Shown here piece after piece: positions 38,807 through 47,608 of a stretch of DNA of 55,090 bases (position 1 is its first letter; each line of letters opens with the position of its first letter). Source of the DNA: an uncultured Bacteroidia bacterium (GTDB lineage Bacteria > Bacteroidota > Bacteroidia > NS11-12g > UBA9320); the NCBI GenBank assembly GCA_943787465.1, contig CALSMN010000003.1, positions 202,501 to 257,590 of the forward strand, in the 5' to 3' direction. The notes beneath the pieces are model-generated. The model ran no database searches. It had not been told where the DNA came from and worked only from the letters and a program-made list of their open reading frames with translations. Both the position numbers and the translations under genes were made by a program.

Positions 38807-39826
38807 GTGAAAAACGGACTTAAGCATCTAAAAAAATTTATTCTTCAAAATAAAGAAAATGCGATCATTTTGGTTGATAAGCACACGTATGCCTTGTGCT
38901 ATCCATTGTTAGAATCAGATATTCCCTATATTCTTGTCCCATATGGGGAGAGTTATAAAAATTTAAATAGCTGCGAATTTATTTGGAAAAAACTCATTGA
39001 ACTTTCAGCTAATCGTGACACGGTACTCATTTGTCTTGGTGGTGGTGTATTATGCGATATGGGTTCGTTTGCTGGTATGTGTTTTCAGCGAGGGATGCCA
39101 GTAGTATTAGTACCCACAACATTGTTGGCTATGGTAGATGCAAGCATAGGGGGTAAGAATGGCGTTGATTTTTTAGGACTAAAAAATTATATTGGTCATT
39201 TTAATCAACCTAAGCACATATTCGTTTGTCCTGAATTTTTAGATACACTTCCATACGCTGAGAAAGTCAATGGTTTAGTCGAAATGCTTAAGCATGGATT
39301 AATTGCGGACCCGTCTCATTTTGAATCTATTAAGGCTTTAATTTTAAACAAAAATTCCAAGATCGATTTTAATTTATTGGAAGATTCTATTTGTATCAAA
39401 GAAAATATAGTGAGTCAAGACTTTCATGACCATGGGATACGAAAAAGGTTGAATTTTGGACATACGATAGGGCATGCTATAGAGGCCTACAGCTTGCATA
39501 TAAATGATGAAAATGAGGCCTTATCTCATGGCTTATCAGTGGCGTTAGGAATTGTAGTAGAAAGTTATTTAAGTACTATTGTGGCTGGGCTGTCTTCAGA
39601 AGAATTAGAAAACATAACGTATACCTTAAGAGATATTATTAGGCCAATTTTGGATGATGTTCCTCCATTTGAGGATTTATTGCCCTATCTCAAAAAGGAT
39701 AAGAAAAATAATAATGAAACCATCAACTTTTCCCTGATTAGTTCTATAGGTGTGAGTCGACAAGACTTTGAAATTCAAGAACAAATTATTTGTGAAGGTT
39801 TAATCTATTTAATAAATATTTCATGA
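38807..39826 (+). CDS. aroB: 3-dehydroquinate synthase
   Basis: 339 residues, slightly short for AroB. NAD-dependent second step of the shikimate pathway. Seen: YGESYKN, VLICLGGGVLCDMGSFAGM, VPTTLLAMVDASIGGKNGVD, GLVEMLKHGLIAD (metal-site Glu), LNFGHTIGHAIEAYS (metal His) and DDVPPFEDLLPYLKKDKKN near the end. The GTG at 38807 is the only usable start; no ATG or TTG lies between the promoter and the nucleotide-binding part. Its stop overlaps aroA (ATGA). Confidence 0.95.
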   Translation: MKNGLKHLKKFILQNKENAIILVDKHTYALCYPLLESDIPYILVPYGESYKNLNSCEFIWKKLIELSANRDTVLICLGGGVLCDMGSFAGMCFQRGMPVVLVPTTLLAMVDASIGGKNGVDFLGLKNYIGHFNQPKHIFVCPEFLDTLPYAEKVNGLVEMLKHGLIADPSHFESIKALILNKNSKIDFNLLEDSICIKENIVSQDFHDHGIRKRLNFGHTIGHAIEAYSLHINDENEALSHGLSVALGIVVESYLSTIVAGLSSEELENITYTLRDIIRPILDDVPPFEDLLPYLKKDKKNNNETINFSLISSIGVSRQDFEIQEQIICEGLIYLINIS

Positions 39827-41061
39827 TTCAGCTTTCACATACGAGTAAGCAATTAAAAGGGGAAGTGAATTTACCTAGTTCAAAGAGTATTACCAATAGA
39901 ATGTTAATTTTAAGTAAACTTTATGAACCGGATTTGTCTTTAGAGAATATATCTACAGCAAATGATTCTCAGATATTACAATCAATATTTACAAACAGTG
40001 ATTCAGATATGTATGTTCATGATGCTGGAACTGCGTATCGTTTTTTAACAAGTTATTGTGCTGTCTCTGAAGGGGATTGGGTTATTAAAGGTACGCAAAG
40101 ACTTCATCAGCGTCCAATTGCTCATTTGGTAGATGTGCTCAAAACCTTAGGGGCAGATATTACTTATTTGGATAAGGAAGGATGTGGTCCATTAAAAATT
40201 AAAGGGACAAAACTTAAAGCTCCCACCAATTTGATTGATATTTCCCATATCAACAGTAGTCAATTTGCATCTTCTTTATTAATGATAGCTCCCTTGATAG
40301 AGGGAGAATTCAACTTTAAAGTAAATACCAAAATGTCCTCCTATGCCTATGTTTTATTAACCATTGCTTGTATGCGTAGAATGGGATTTTCTGTATGGGT
40401 TCAAGGTGGGTATATTAAAGTATCCAAAAAACAAAAATTTGATGGTGAATATTTTAAAATAGAACCAGATTGGAGTTCATTTTATTATTGGGTAAGTATG
40501 GTTCATTTGTCGCAAGAATCGGATTTAATTTTTCCAGGAATTCGTCTCAACAACATGCAGAAAGAGAGAAAGAAGTTATTTGAGATCGGCCACCCGAGTA
40601 TACATTTCGAAGAAAACAGAGATGGGATTAGAATAGTTAAAAAACAAATCAAAAAACCCTATGATTTTCCAGAAGAACTAAATTATTCTAATTTCCCTGA
40701 TATGGCAATGACTTTTGCTTGTCTATTACCTGCATTAGGCTGTAAATATATGAAATTTAAAGGACTTGAAAGTCTGAAATATAAAGAGTGCAATCGCGAA
40801 CATGCCCTAAAGAAACATCTTCAAAGTATGAAGGTAGAATTTAAATTTGTCCATAAAAAATGGCACATGGATTCGACTCAATTTCATGTAAAAGAAAATA
40901 CCTTATTTGATTCTTTTGATGATCATAGGATGGCCATGTGCATTGCTCCACTTTCCTTAATAAAACCTATTTGTATCTCTGATTCATCCGTGGTGAAAAA
41001 GTCTTATCCTCACTTTTGGGATGATCTAGACAGACATGGGTTTCAAATTAATTATCTTTGA
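39823..41061 (+). CDS. aroA: 3-phosphoshikimate 1-carboxyvinyltransferase (EPSP synthase)
   Basis: 412 residues. Joins shikimate-3-P with phosphoenolpyruvate. Seen: GEVNLPSSKSITNRMLIL (Lys, Ser and Arg of the substrate site), HDAGTAYRFLTSYCA (the family NAGTAxR motif with D for N), LKYKECNREHALKKHL (variant of LRxKExDR) and FDDHRMAM. The variant motifs are usual in Bacteroidota AroA. The start overlaps the aroB stop by four bases. Confidence 0.95.
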   Translation: MIQLSHTSKQLKGEVNLPSSKSITNRMLILSKLYEPDLSLENISTANDSQILQSIFTNSDSDMYVHDAGTAYRFLTSYCAVSEGDWVIKGTQRLHQRPIAHLVDVLKTLGADITYLDKEGCGPLKIKGTKLKAPTNLIDISHINSSQFASSLLMIAPLIEGEFNFKVNTKMSSYAYVLLTIACMRRMGFSVWVQGGYIKVSKKQKFDGEYFKIEPDWSSFYYWVSMVHLSQESDLIFPGIRLNNMQKERKKLFEIGHPSIHFEENRDGIRIVKKQIKKPYDFPEELNYSNFPDMAMTFACLLPALGCKYMKFKGLESLKYKECNREHALKKHLQSMKVEFKFVHKKWHMDSTQFHVKENTLFDSFDDHRMAMCIAPLSLIKPICISDSSVVKKSYPHFWDDLDRHGFQINYL

Positions 41062-41065
41062 TCTA

Positions 41066-42130
41066 ATGAATACCCTTGGAAAAAATATTCGATTAACATC
41101 TTATGGGGAGTCTCATGGCATTGCGGTAGGTGCTATTTTAGATGGGTTTCCAGCTGGCTTCGAAATTGATCAATCTTTTATTCAACGCCAATTGGATAGA
41201 AGAAGACCCGGACAGTCAGCCCTTACTACTACTAGGAACGAATCAGATATAGTGACACTTCAAAGTGGGGTATTTGAGGGAAAAACAACGGGTGCACCTA
41301 TACATTTTCAACTGTTAAATAAGGATTCCAATTCCGATGATTATGATCATCTAAAAAATATTTATAGACCAAGTCATGCAGATTACAGTTATGCTATGCG
41401 TTATGGAACAAGAGACCACAGGGGTGGAGGAAGAAGTAGTGCAAGAGTGACTGCTGGCTGGGTTGCAGGGGGGGCAATGGTCCAAGACTTTTTATTCAAA
41501 AATCATCAAATTAATGTGAGTGCTTATGTTACGCAAATTGGTTCTATCCATTTTGAATCGTATGATGAATCATTCTTACGCTCATCAATTGATGAATCAA
41601 TCGTACGTTGCCCAAATGCAGATTCAACTCAAAAGATGATTGAAGCTGTACAGTTAGCAAAAGCTCAAAAAGATAGTTTGGGAGGTGTTATTAAATTAGT
41701 AATTTCGGGTGTTCCTGCCGGCATTGGCAATCCAGTATTCGACAAATTGTCTGCATCTTTAGCTCATGCTATGATGAGTATAAATGCAGTGAAAGGTTTC
41801 GAGATTGGTGGTGGCTTTTCACTATCTTCAAAAAAAGGATCAGAAGTTAATGATTCTTTTGTTAATGATGGTGGCGATATAAAAACAAAAAGTAATTTTT
41901 CTGGAGGTATTCAAGGTGGAATCAGTAATGGGATGGATATTGTATGTAATGTTGCTTTTAAACCAACTTCTACAATTGGGGTAACTCAGCAAACGGTAGA
42001 TTCAGAATTTCAATCTGTAGCGTTAAGTGCAACTGGAAGACATGATCCTTGTGTGGTTCCTCGTGCAGTTCCAATTGTAGAAACCATGGCTGCTCTTGTA
42101 ATTGGAGACTACCTAATTAATAATTGCTAA
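41066..42130 (+). CDS. aroC: Chorismate synthase
   Basis: 354 residues. FMN-dependent last step to chorismate. Seen: RLTSYGESHGIAVGAILDGF, DRRRPGQSALTTTRNESD, RDHRGGGRSSARVTAGWVAG and ATGRHDPCVVPRAVPIVE. The frame extends to 41036, but the ATG at 41066, 4 bases after the aroA stop, matches the family N-terminus. Confidence 0.97.
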   Translation: MNTLGKNIRLTSYGESHGIAVGAILDGFPAGFEIDQSFIQRQLDRRRPGQSALTTTRNESDIVTLQSGVFEGKTTGAPIHFQLLNKDSNSDDYDHLKNIYRPSHADYSYAMRYGTRDHRGGGRSSARVTAGWVAGGAMVQDFLFKNHQINVSAYVTQIGSIHFESYDESFLRSSIDESIVRCPNADSTQKMIEAVQLAKAQKDSLGGVIKLVISGVPAGIGNPVFDKLSASLAHAMMSINAVKGFEIGGGFSLSSKKGSEVNDSFVNDGGDIKTKSNFSGGIQGGISNGMDIVCNVAFKPTSTIGVTQQTVDSEFQSVALSATGRHDPCVVPRAVPIVETMAALVIGDYLINNC

Positions 42131-42131
42131 G

Positions 42132-42950
42132 TTGATACTGTTTTTTCTTAAATGGTATATTACCTTAGTAAATAAGCTTTTCCCAAAATTGGGGGGAAAA
42201 CATGCTTTTTTACTTTTTTGTTACCCGTTCCCTCTCAAATTAAAAAAACATCAGTCGGCTTTTTTATCAACAGGTCGATCAAGTTATTTTGATTTTGAAG
42301 GAAAGAAGATAGCTCAATATCAATGGGGATATGGAGAAAAGAAAATTCTATGCCTTCATGGCTGGCAAAGCAGTAGTTATCGTTGGCGTAAATACATTCA
42401 AACATTCAATCATGATGTATATACCATTACCTGTCTGGATGCTCCTGCCCATGGAAAATCAGATGGAAAACTTTTTAATGTACTCATGTACGCTCGATTA
42501 ATAGAGCATTACTTAACCCTACATCCATCAGATTATATTTTGTCTCATAGTCTGGGGGCATTTAGTTCTATGTACTTATTTGCCCATAAACCTCATTATG
42601 CTCCTCGTAAAATAGCAGCGCTAGGCACTCCCAGTTCAGCTCATTTTTTTATTGACGAGTATATTCGAATTTTGGGAGTTTCAAACACGGTTAGGGACAA
42701 TCTTGTACGTTATTTTAAAGATTATTCGAAATTAGATCCCTCAGATTTTGATACTAAATTGTTTGCTAAACATCAGAATTCGGAAGGACTTATCATTCAT
42801 GATGAACATGATCAGGATGTCCCATTTGAATATGCCAGGGAAATGGCCAAGTTATGGAAGAATGCTAAATTTATAGCAACGCAAAGATTAGGACATAAAT
42901 TACGAGATCAGTCGGTGGTTGATTGCGTAGTTCAGTTTTTTGAAGATTAA
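42132..42950 (+). CDS. Alpha/beta-hydrolase of unknown substrate
   Basis: 272 residues. Core motifs: ILCLHGWQSSSYRWRKYI (oxyanion region), LDAPAHGKSDG, then YILSHSLGAFSSMYLF with the nucleophile serine, an acid in HDEHDQDVPFEYA and the histidine in RLGHKLRDQS. The elbow is SHSLG, not GxSxG. The TTG at 42132 follows the aroC stop by one base and is the only start that keeps the N-terminus; there is no early in-frame ATG. Probably the fourth gene of the aro operon, but nothing in the sequence links it to aromatic metabolism. Confidence 0.8.
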   Translation: MILFFLKWYITLVNKLFPKLGGKHAFLLFCYPFPLKLKKHQSAFLSTGRSSYFDFEGKKIAQYQWGYGEKKILCLHGWQSSSYRWRKYIQTFNHDVYTITCLDAPAHGKSDGKLFNVLMYARLIEHYLTLHPSDYILSHSLGAFSSMYLFAHKPHYAPRKIAALGTPSSAHFFIDEYIRILGVSNTVRDNLVRYFKDYSKLDPSDFDTKLFAKHQNSEGLIIHDEHDQDVPFEYAREMAKLWKNAKFIATQRLGHKLRDQSVVDCVVQFFED

Positions 42951-42953
42951 TTT

Positions 42954-43958
42954 TTAATCCTTCTTGTCTTTTATTTTGGCCAACTGCAGGTGCTTAAAAA
43001 AGTGTGATAGCATCGCTACAAAAAATCCAGTACCATAAGAAAGGATTTGAATGAAACTGGTGGCAATAGACAATAATGCTATCAATGGATTTTTATTTTT
43101 AATGAATGAATCCACAGCTATGATGATGGTTACACTAATCAAAGGAAACATAAAAAACCAGGATGTAAAAATCGAAATAATGATTGACGTAATTGTAAAG
43201 AGCAGAAAAAAGGTGGGTAAAAAATGTATGATATGAATGGTTTCAGGATGTCTTAGAATGTTTTCTACTCTTCCACATCCAAAATTATACGTCTGTTTTA
43301 TGAATTGGATTATGTTACTTTTTCTTTTGTGCCAAACAAACGCATTATGAATAAGGCCTGTTTTGAAACCATGCTTTATGATTCGAATACTCATATCTAT
43401 ATCTTCTCCATATCTCATGTTTGAAAATCCTTTTGTAGCATTGAAAACATCCCTAGAGTATCCCATATTGAAACTTCGAGGCTGGAATTTGCACAAACTT
43501 TCATTTTTTCCTCGAATACCTCCAGTTGTGAAATACGATGTCATGGAATAATTGATGGCTTTTTGCCAATGACTAAAATCGTGATTTGCATTGTCTGGTC
43601 CACCATAAGCATCTACATAATTTTTGACTAGTGATTTTTGAACATTCTTAATATAATTCTGAGGTAAAATACAATCAGAATCCAAAAAAATACAATAATT
43701 TCCTTTAGCTTTTTCATAACCATAATTCCTGCTTGAGCCAGGACCTGAGTTTTCTTTATAAAAATATTTTATGTTTAGTTTGTCTTCAAAATCTATGATA
43801 ATATGATTACATGTATTCGTTGAGCCATCTTCAACAATGATGACTTCGTCTACTTTTGATGTCTGATTTACAATACTATTTAATAACTGATGAATTTCTT
43901 CCGGTCGGTTATAAACAGGAATAATAATTGAGAAATATAATCTATCAAACGTTTTCAT
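42954..43958 (-). CDS. Family 2 glycosyltransferase with C-terminal membrane segments
   Basis: 334 residues. GT-A domain: FSIIIPVYNRPEEIHQLLNS, EVIIVEDGSTN, the metal-binding CIFLDSDC, and YGEDIDMSIRI (acid/ED region). Two or three hydrophobic helices follow from about residue 240 (FLPTFFLLFTITSIIISIF and others), so it sits on the inner membrane. It probably adds a sugar to a lipid-linked glycan; donor and acceptor are unknown. It is not part of a polysaccharide cluster. The 3' end is 3 bases from the convergent hydrolase gene. Confidence 0.88.
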   Translation of the reverse strand: MKTFDRLYFSIIIPVYNRPEEIHQLLNSIVNQTSKVDEVIIVEDGSTNTCNHIIIDFEDKLNIKYFYKENSGPGSSRNYGYEKAKGNYCIFLDSDCILPQNYIKNVQKSLVKNYVDAYGGPDNANHDFSHWQKAINYSMTSYFTTGGIRGKNESLCKFQPRSFNMGYSRDVFNATKGFSNMRYGEDIDMSIRIIKHGFKTGLIHNAFVWHKRKSNIIQFIKQTYNFGCGRVENILRHPETIHIIHFLPTFFLLFTITSIIISIFTSWFFMFPLISVTIIIAVDSFIKNKNPLIALLSIATSFIQILSYGTGFFVAMLSHFFKHLQLAKIKDKKD

Positions 43959-43984
43959 AGTTTGCGATAAAAATTATCACCATG

Positions 43985-43992
43985 CAAATATA
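43985..43992 (-). promoter_or_regulatory. -7 element of the glycosyltransferase gene
   Basis: TATATTTG on the minus strand, followed by CATGG. Leader about 20 bases. No TTTG at the expected -33 position. Confidence 0.45.
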
Positions 43993-44045
43993 TAAAAATC
44001 AAAGTTCATCATGGTAGTCTAAATGATGGAGTAAAAAAAAATCCC

Positions 44046-44053
44046 TAACATTG
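44046..44053 (+). promoter_or_regulatory. Possible -7 element of the symporter gene
   Basis: TAACATTG, one mismatch to TANNTTTG, 5 bases before the ATG at 44059; no -33 box seen. Confidence 0.25.
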
Positions 44054-44058
44054 AAGCA

Positions 44059-45459
44059 ATGAAAAAAGTAGCGTTACACTGGCAAGTGATCATAGCCTTA
44101 TTCCTTGGTATTGTATTTGCCTTTTTCGCAGTTAATTTAGGCTGGCAAGATTTCACAAAGGCTTATGTTTCTCCATTTGGTAACATATTTATTAACCTAC
44201 TAAAACTAATTGCTGTTCCACTAGTACTCTTCAGCATCATTACAGGAATAGGAAGTTTGAAAAATATCAAACAACTGGGTAGAGTTGGACTAAAGACGCT
44301 ACTCATCTATGTTGCTACAACCATGAGTGCTATCATGATTGGTTTATTTTTTGTAAATACGATAAAACCAGGGACATTCTCTTCAGATGATTCCCGGATT
44401 GAAAAGAGAATTGAATATGAATTGTGGTTGGAAGAGAACCCTCAAGTACTCGCTCTTGATGACACTCACATTCTTCATGATTCAAAATACAGTAAGAAGA
44501 TAGCATCGGTCAAGGAACGAATTAGTTCGAATGATATAAGTGCTGTAGTTAGAGACAAAATAGACAAAGCCAAACAATCCCAAAGTCGAGGACCACTTGC
44601 TCCACTGGTTGATATTGTTCCCAAAAATGTGATTGTCGCACTTGCAGAAATGGAAATGTTACAAATCATTTTCTTTGCTATATTTTTTGGAGTCGTTTTA
44701 GTGAATTTACCTGATGCGCAAGCAAAGCCTGTTCGGAACCTTATGGAAGGGTTAAACGCTTTATTTGTTGCCATGGTCAATGTCATTATTAAAACAATGC
44801 CATTTTTTGTTTTTGCATTGATGGCTGGAAGTTTGGTAGAAGCAGCAGGAGAGAACCTGGACAAACTAGGAGAACAGCTCCTATTTTTGGGACATTATTC
44901 ATGGGTAGTTGTTTTAGCTCTATTTGTTGTCGCCTTTGTTTTTTACCCTTTACTCATTCGAATTTTTGTAAAAAAACTAAGTATTAAAGAATTTTTGAAA
45001 GGGATCAGTAAAGCACAACTCACTGCTTTTTCTACCTCTAGTAGTATGGCAACTCTTCCTGTAACCATGGAATGCGTACATGATAATTTAAAAGTTCCTA
45101 AACCTATTTCTAGCTTTGTTCTTCCTATTGGAGCAACGGTTAATATGGACGGAACAAGTTTATATCAGGCTGTGGCAGTAGTGGCAATGGCTCAGTTCCA
45201 TATGATTGATTTGGATGTGACCCAACAAATTATGATAGTACTGACTGCTACCTTAGCAAGTATTGGTGCAGCAGCCGTTCCAAGTGCGGGTTTAGTCCTG
45301 ATGATCGTAGTTCTCGAAAGCGTTGGATTAAATCCAGTTTGGATTGCCATTATACTACCCGTCGATAGAATTTTAGATATGTGTAGAACTGTAGTAAATG
45401 TAACAGGTGATGCAACTGTGTCAGCTATTGTTTCTGCCTCTGAAGAACAGAAAGCATGA
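44059..45459 (+). CDS. Dicarboxylate/amino-acid:cation symporter (DAACS family)
   Basis: 466 residues with about eight membrane segments plus two re-entrant hairpins, the GltP/DctA fold. HP1 carries TAFSTSSSMATLPVTMECV; TM7 has IGATVNMDGTSLYQAVAVV (NMDGT motif); TM8 region PVDRILDMCRTVVNVTGDA, with the aspartate and arginine that bind the substrate carboxylate and amino group. A charged insert of about 80 residues (FSSDDSRIEKRIEYELWLEE and on, about 115-195) lies between TM3 and TM4, longer than in E. coli GltP. It imports glutamate/aspartate or C4-dicarboxylates; which one is not decided by the sequence. Confidence 0.92.
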   Translation: MKKVALHWQVIIALFLGIVFAFFAVNLGWQDFTKAYVSPFGNIFINLLKLIAVPLVLFSIITGIGSLKNIKQLGRVGLKTLLIYVATTMSAIMIGLFFVNTIKPGTFSSDDSRIEKRIEYELWLEENPQVLALDDTHILHDSKYSKKIASVKERISSNDISAVVRDKIDKAKQSQSRGPLAPLVDIVPKNVIVALAEMEMLQIIFFAIFFGVVLVNLPDAQAKPVRNLMEGLNALFVAMVNVIIKTMPFFVFALMAGSLVEAAGENLDKLGEQLLFLGHYSWVVVLALFVVAFVFYPLLIRIFVKKLSIKEFLKGISKAQLTAFSTSSSMATLPVTMECVHDNLKVPKPISSFVLPIGATVNMDGTSLYQAVAVVAMAQFHMIDLDVTQQIMIVLTATLASIGAAAVPSAGLVLMIVVLESVGLNPVWIAIILPVDRILDMCRTVVNVTGDATVSAIVSASEEQKA

Positions 45460-45541
45460 TAAATTCGAACATTATGACTAAAAAATGGTTCTATTAATTG
45501 GTTTGTTGTAAGTATAAACTTGTATTTTGTAAATGAATAAA

Positions 45542-47608
45542 ATGAGAAAAATAATATATGTATGCTTTTTAATAAGCATCTCCCTGGGAACGTTTGCACA
45601 ATGTGGAACAGATGAATACAATCGAAGATTGGTCGAATCTCAATTAGTTGAAGGTCAAGATTATATTGAGTTTTTGGAAAGTCAACGTGATTTTGAGTAT
45701 TCTGAAACTGTGGATACCAAAACTAAAAAAGCGATTCGCACTATTCCTGTTGTATTCCACATCATTCATGCCTATGGGGAAGAAAATATAAGTAAAGCAC
45801 AAATTGAAGATCAATTACGCGTTGTGAATGAGGACTTTCAGCGTAAAAATGCAGATGCATCCAATACACGTTCTATGTTTCAAAGTAGAGCGGCAAATTT
45901 TGATATTGAGTTTAAGCTTGCTCGTATTGCACCCGATGGTTCCTATACAGAAGGAATCACAAGAACGTATGATCCAATAAATATGATTGAAGATTATGAG
46001 GATAATGATAATGAAGCTAAGAATGCCGTTCCTGCCTGGGATAGAGATAAATATTTAAATATTTGGGTTGTCAAGGAAATTAAAAGTAGTGGATCTGGAA
46101 CCATACTTGGATATGCCCAATTTCCGGATCAGCAAGCATCTACAGATGGTATTGTCATGATTCATGACCGTGTAGGGACCATTGGGACAGCTACTTCGTC
46201 AGGTAATGGAAGAACACTTACTCATGAAATTGGCCATTGGTTAGGTTTATATCATCCTTTTCAAGGAGGATGTTTTCGTGGGGATGGAGTTGCGGACACA
46301 CCTCCAGTAAATGAACCTTCCTATGGATGCACTGCAAGTCAAAATCCGAATACATGCTCCAATGACGCACCCGATGAAGTAGATATGGTCGAAAATTTTA
46401 TGGATTATGCTAATGGAGCATGCATGAACGCATTTACAAATGGTCAGTTAGCTCGTGTCAATGGCTATCTAAGTTCAACAAATGGACGAGCAAAAAACAT
46501 CGCAAATAGTAATTTAGTAGCTACAGGAGTAAATACGAACCCTATATCAATACCTAAAGCAGATTTTTGGTACGAAAATCCTGAAAGAGTTGTTATATGT
46601 GCGGGTAGTTCCATGACTTTTAAAAATTACACTTACAATGGAAATGTAACTACACGTACCTGGAAATTTGAGGGAGGTTCTCCTGCCACATCCTCGGATA
46701 TAAATCCAACGATAACGTATAATACTCCAGGGGTTTACAAGGTGGAACTTGATGTAGTAAACTCAGCAGGAACAAATTCACTCAGTAGACCTTTTTTTGT
46801 AACTGTAGTCCCCTCTGTATCTCCTTCGAAAGCTCCTTTTGGCCAAGATTTTGAATTATCTAATTCGGTTGAAGAATGGCAGTTCGAAAAAGATTTAGCA
46901 GGGAATGGGTGGTCAAGAAACACCACGACTGGATTCTCAGGATTTAGTTGTATTGAAGCAGATATTGATGAAAATACAGCTTCATCTTATCGTATGACGG
47001 CTATTTCTAAACCTGTAGATGTTAGTAGTTACGAAGTTCCATTGAATTTACATTTTAAATATGCTTACGCTCGAAGATTGAGTGACGCATCCGAGATTTT
47101 AATCGTGATGGCATCTGAAAATTGTGGAGATTCATGGTCTAACTTAAAAGCATATAATAGTACCAATTTAGTAACGGGTCCTACATCACCAGATTGGAAA
47201 CCAAGTAGTAAAGATGATTGGAAGAAAGCGTCTATTAGCCTAGATAAATTCAAAAATGCCACGAATTTATTTATCCGATTTGATGTCATAAGCCAACAAG
47301 GAAATTCAGTTTATATTGATGATATTAATATCGGTGAATTTGCCTTGTCAACTCCTAATTATAGTGATTCAAAAATTTGGTCAGTATACCCAAACCCAGC
47401 TCATCATCAATTTAAGGTTAAATCTGAAAAAAATCAAGTGTCTGCCGAACTTTCTATGGTAGATTTAACTGGAAGATTACTTTTGCAGCAAAATTTAGAC
47501 TCAGGTAACATGACTATTGATACTAAAGAAATACCCAATGGATTATATTTTTTATTAATAAAAACCACTGAAGGTGTTTGGTCTAAAAAGCTAACCATAA
47601 GCAAATAA
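45542..47608 (+). CDS. Secreted M43 (pappalysin-type) metalloprotease with PKD and T9SS sorting domains
   Basis: 688 residues from the ATG at 45542 (an in-frame ATG at 45533 is also possible). Signal peptide MRKIIYVCFLISISLGTFAQ. Catalytic domain with zinc motif LTHEIGHWLGLYHPF (first His about residue 228), a cysteine-rich loop and Met-turn NFMDYANGAC. A PKD-like domain (TRTWKFEGGSPATSSDINPT), a jelly-roll-like segment and a C-terminal T9SS type A sorting domain (IWSVYPNPAHHQFKV to WSKKLTISK) follow. It is therefore secreted across the outer membrane by the same system that PorZ serves. The stop codon overlaps the topA start (TAATG). A TTTG, 17 bases, TATTTTG sequence upstream may be its promoter. 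Confidence 0.9.
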   Translation: MRKIIYVCFLISISLGTFAQCGTDEYNRRLVESQLVEGQDYIEFLESQRDFEYSETVDTKTKKAIRTIPVVFHIIHAYGEENISKAQIEDQLRVVNEDFQRKNADASNTRSMFQSRAANFDIEFKLARIAPDGSYTEGITRTYDPINMIEDYEDNDNEAKNAVPAWDRDKYLNIWVVKEIKSSGSGTILGYAQFPDQQASTDGIVMIHDRVGTIGTATSSGNGRTLTHEIGHWLGLYHPFQGGCFRGDGVADTPPVNEPSYGCTASQNPNTCSNDAPDEVDMVENFMDYANGACMNAFTNGQLARVNGYLSSTNGRAKNIANSNLVATGVNTNPISIPKADFWYENPERVVICAGSSMTFKNYTYNGNVTTRTWKFEGGSPATSSDINPTITYNTPGVYKVELDVVNSAGTNSLSRPFFVTVVPSVSPSKAPFGQDFELSNSVEEWQFEKDLAGNGWSRNTTTGFSGFSCIEADIDENTASSYRMTAISKPVDVSSYEVPLNLHFKYAYARRLSDASEILIVMASENCGDSWSNLKAYNSTNLVTGPTSPDWKPSSKDDWKKASISLDKFKNATNLFIRFDVISQQGNSVYIDDINIGEFALSTPNYSDSKIWSVYPNPAHHQFKVKSEKNQVSAELSMVDLTGRLLLQQNLDSGNMTIDTKEIPNGLYFLLIKTTEGVWSKKLTISK

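Noticed and set aside
44475-44864. 129-codon minus-strand ORF inside the symporter gene
   Set aside because: Antisense shadow; S/T/I-rich without recognisable structure.
45192-45599. 135-codon minus-strand ORF across the symporter end and the protease start
   Set aside because: Runs antisense through two well-supported genes and shows no domain.
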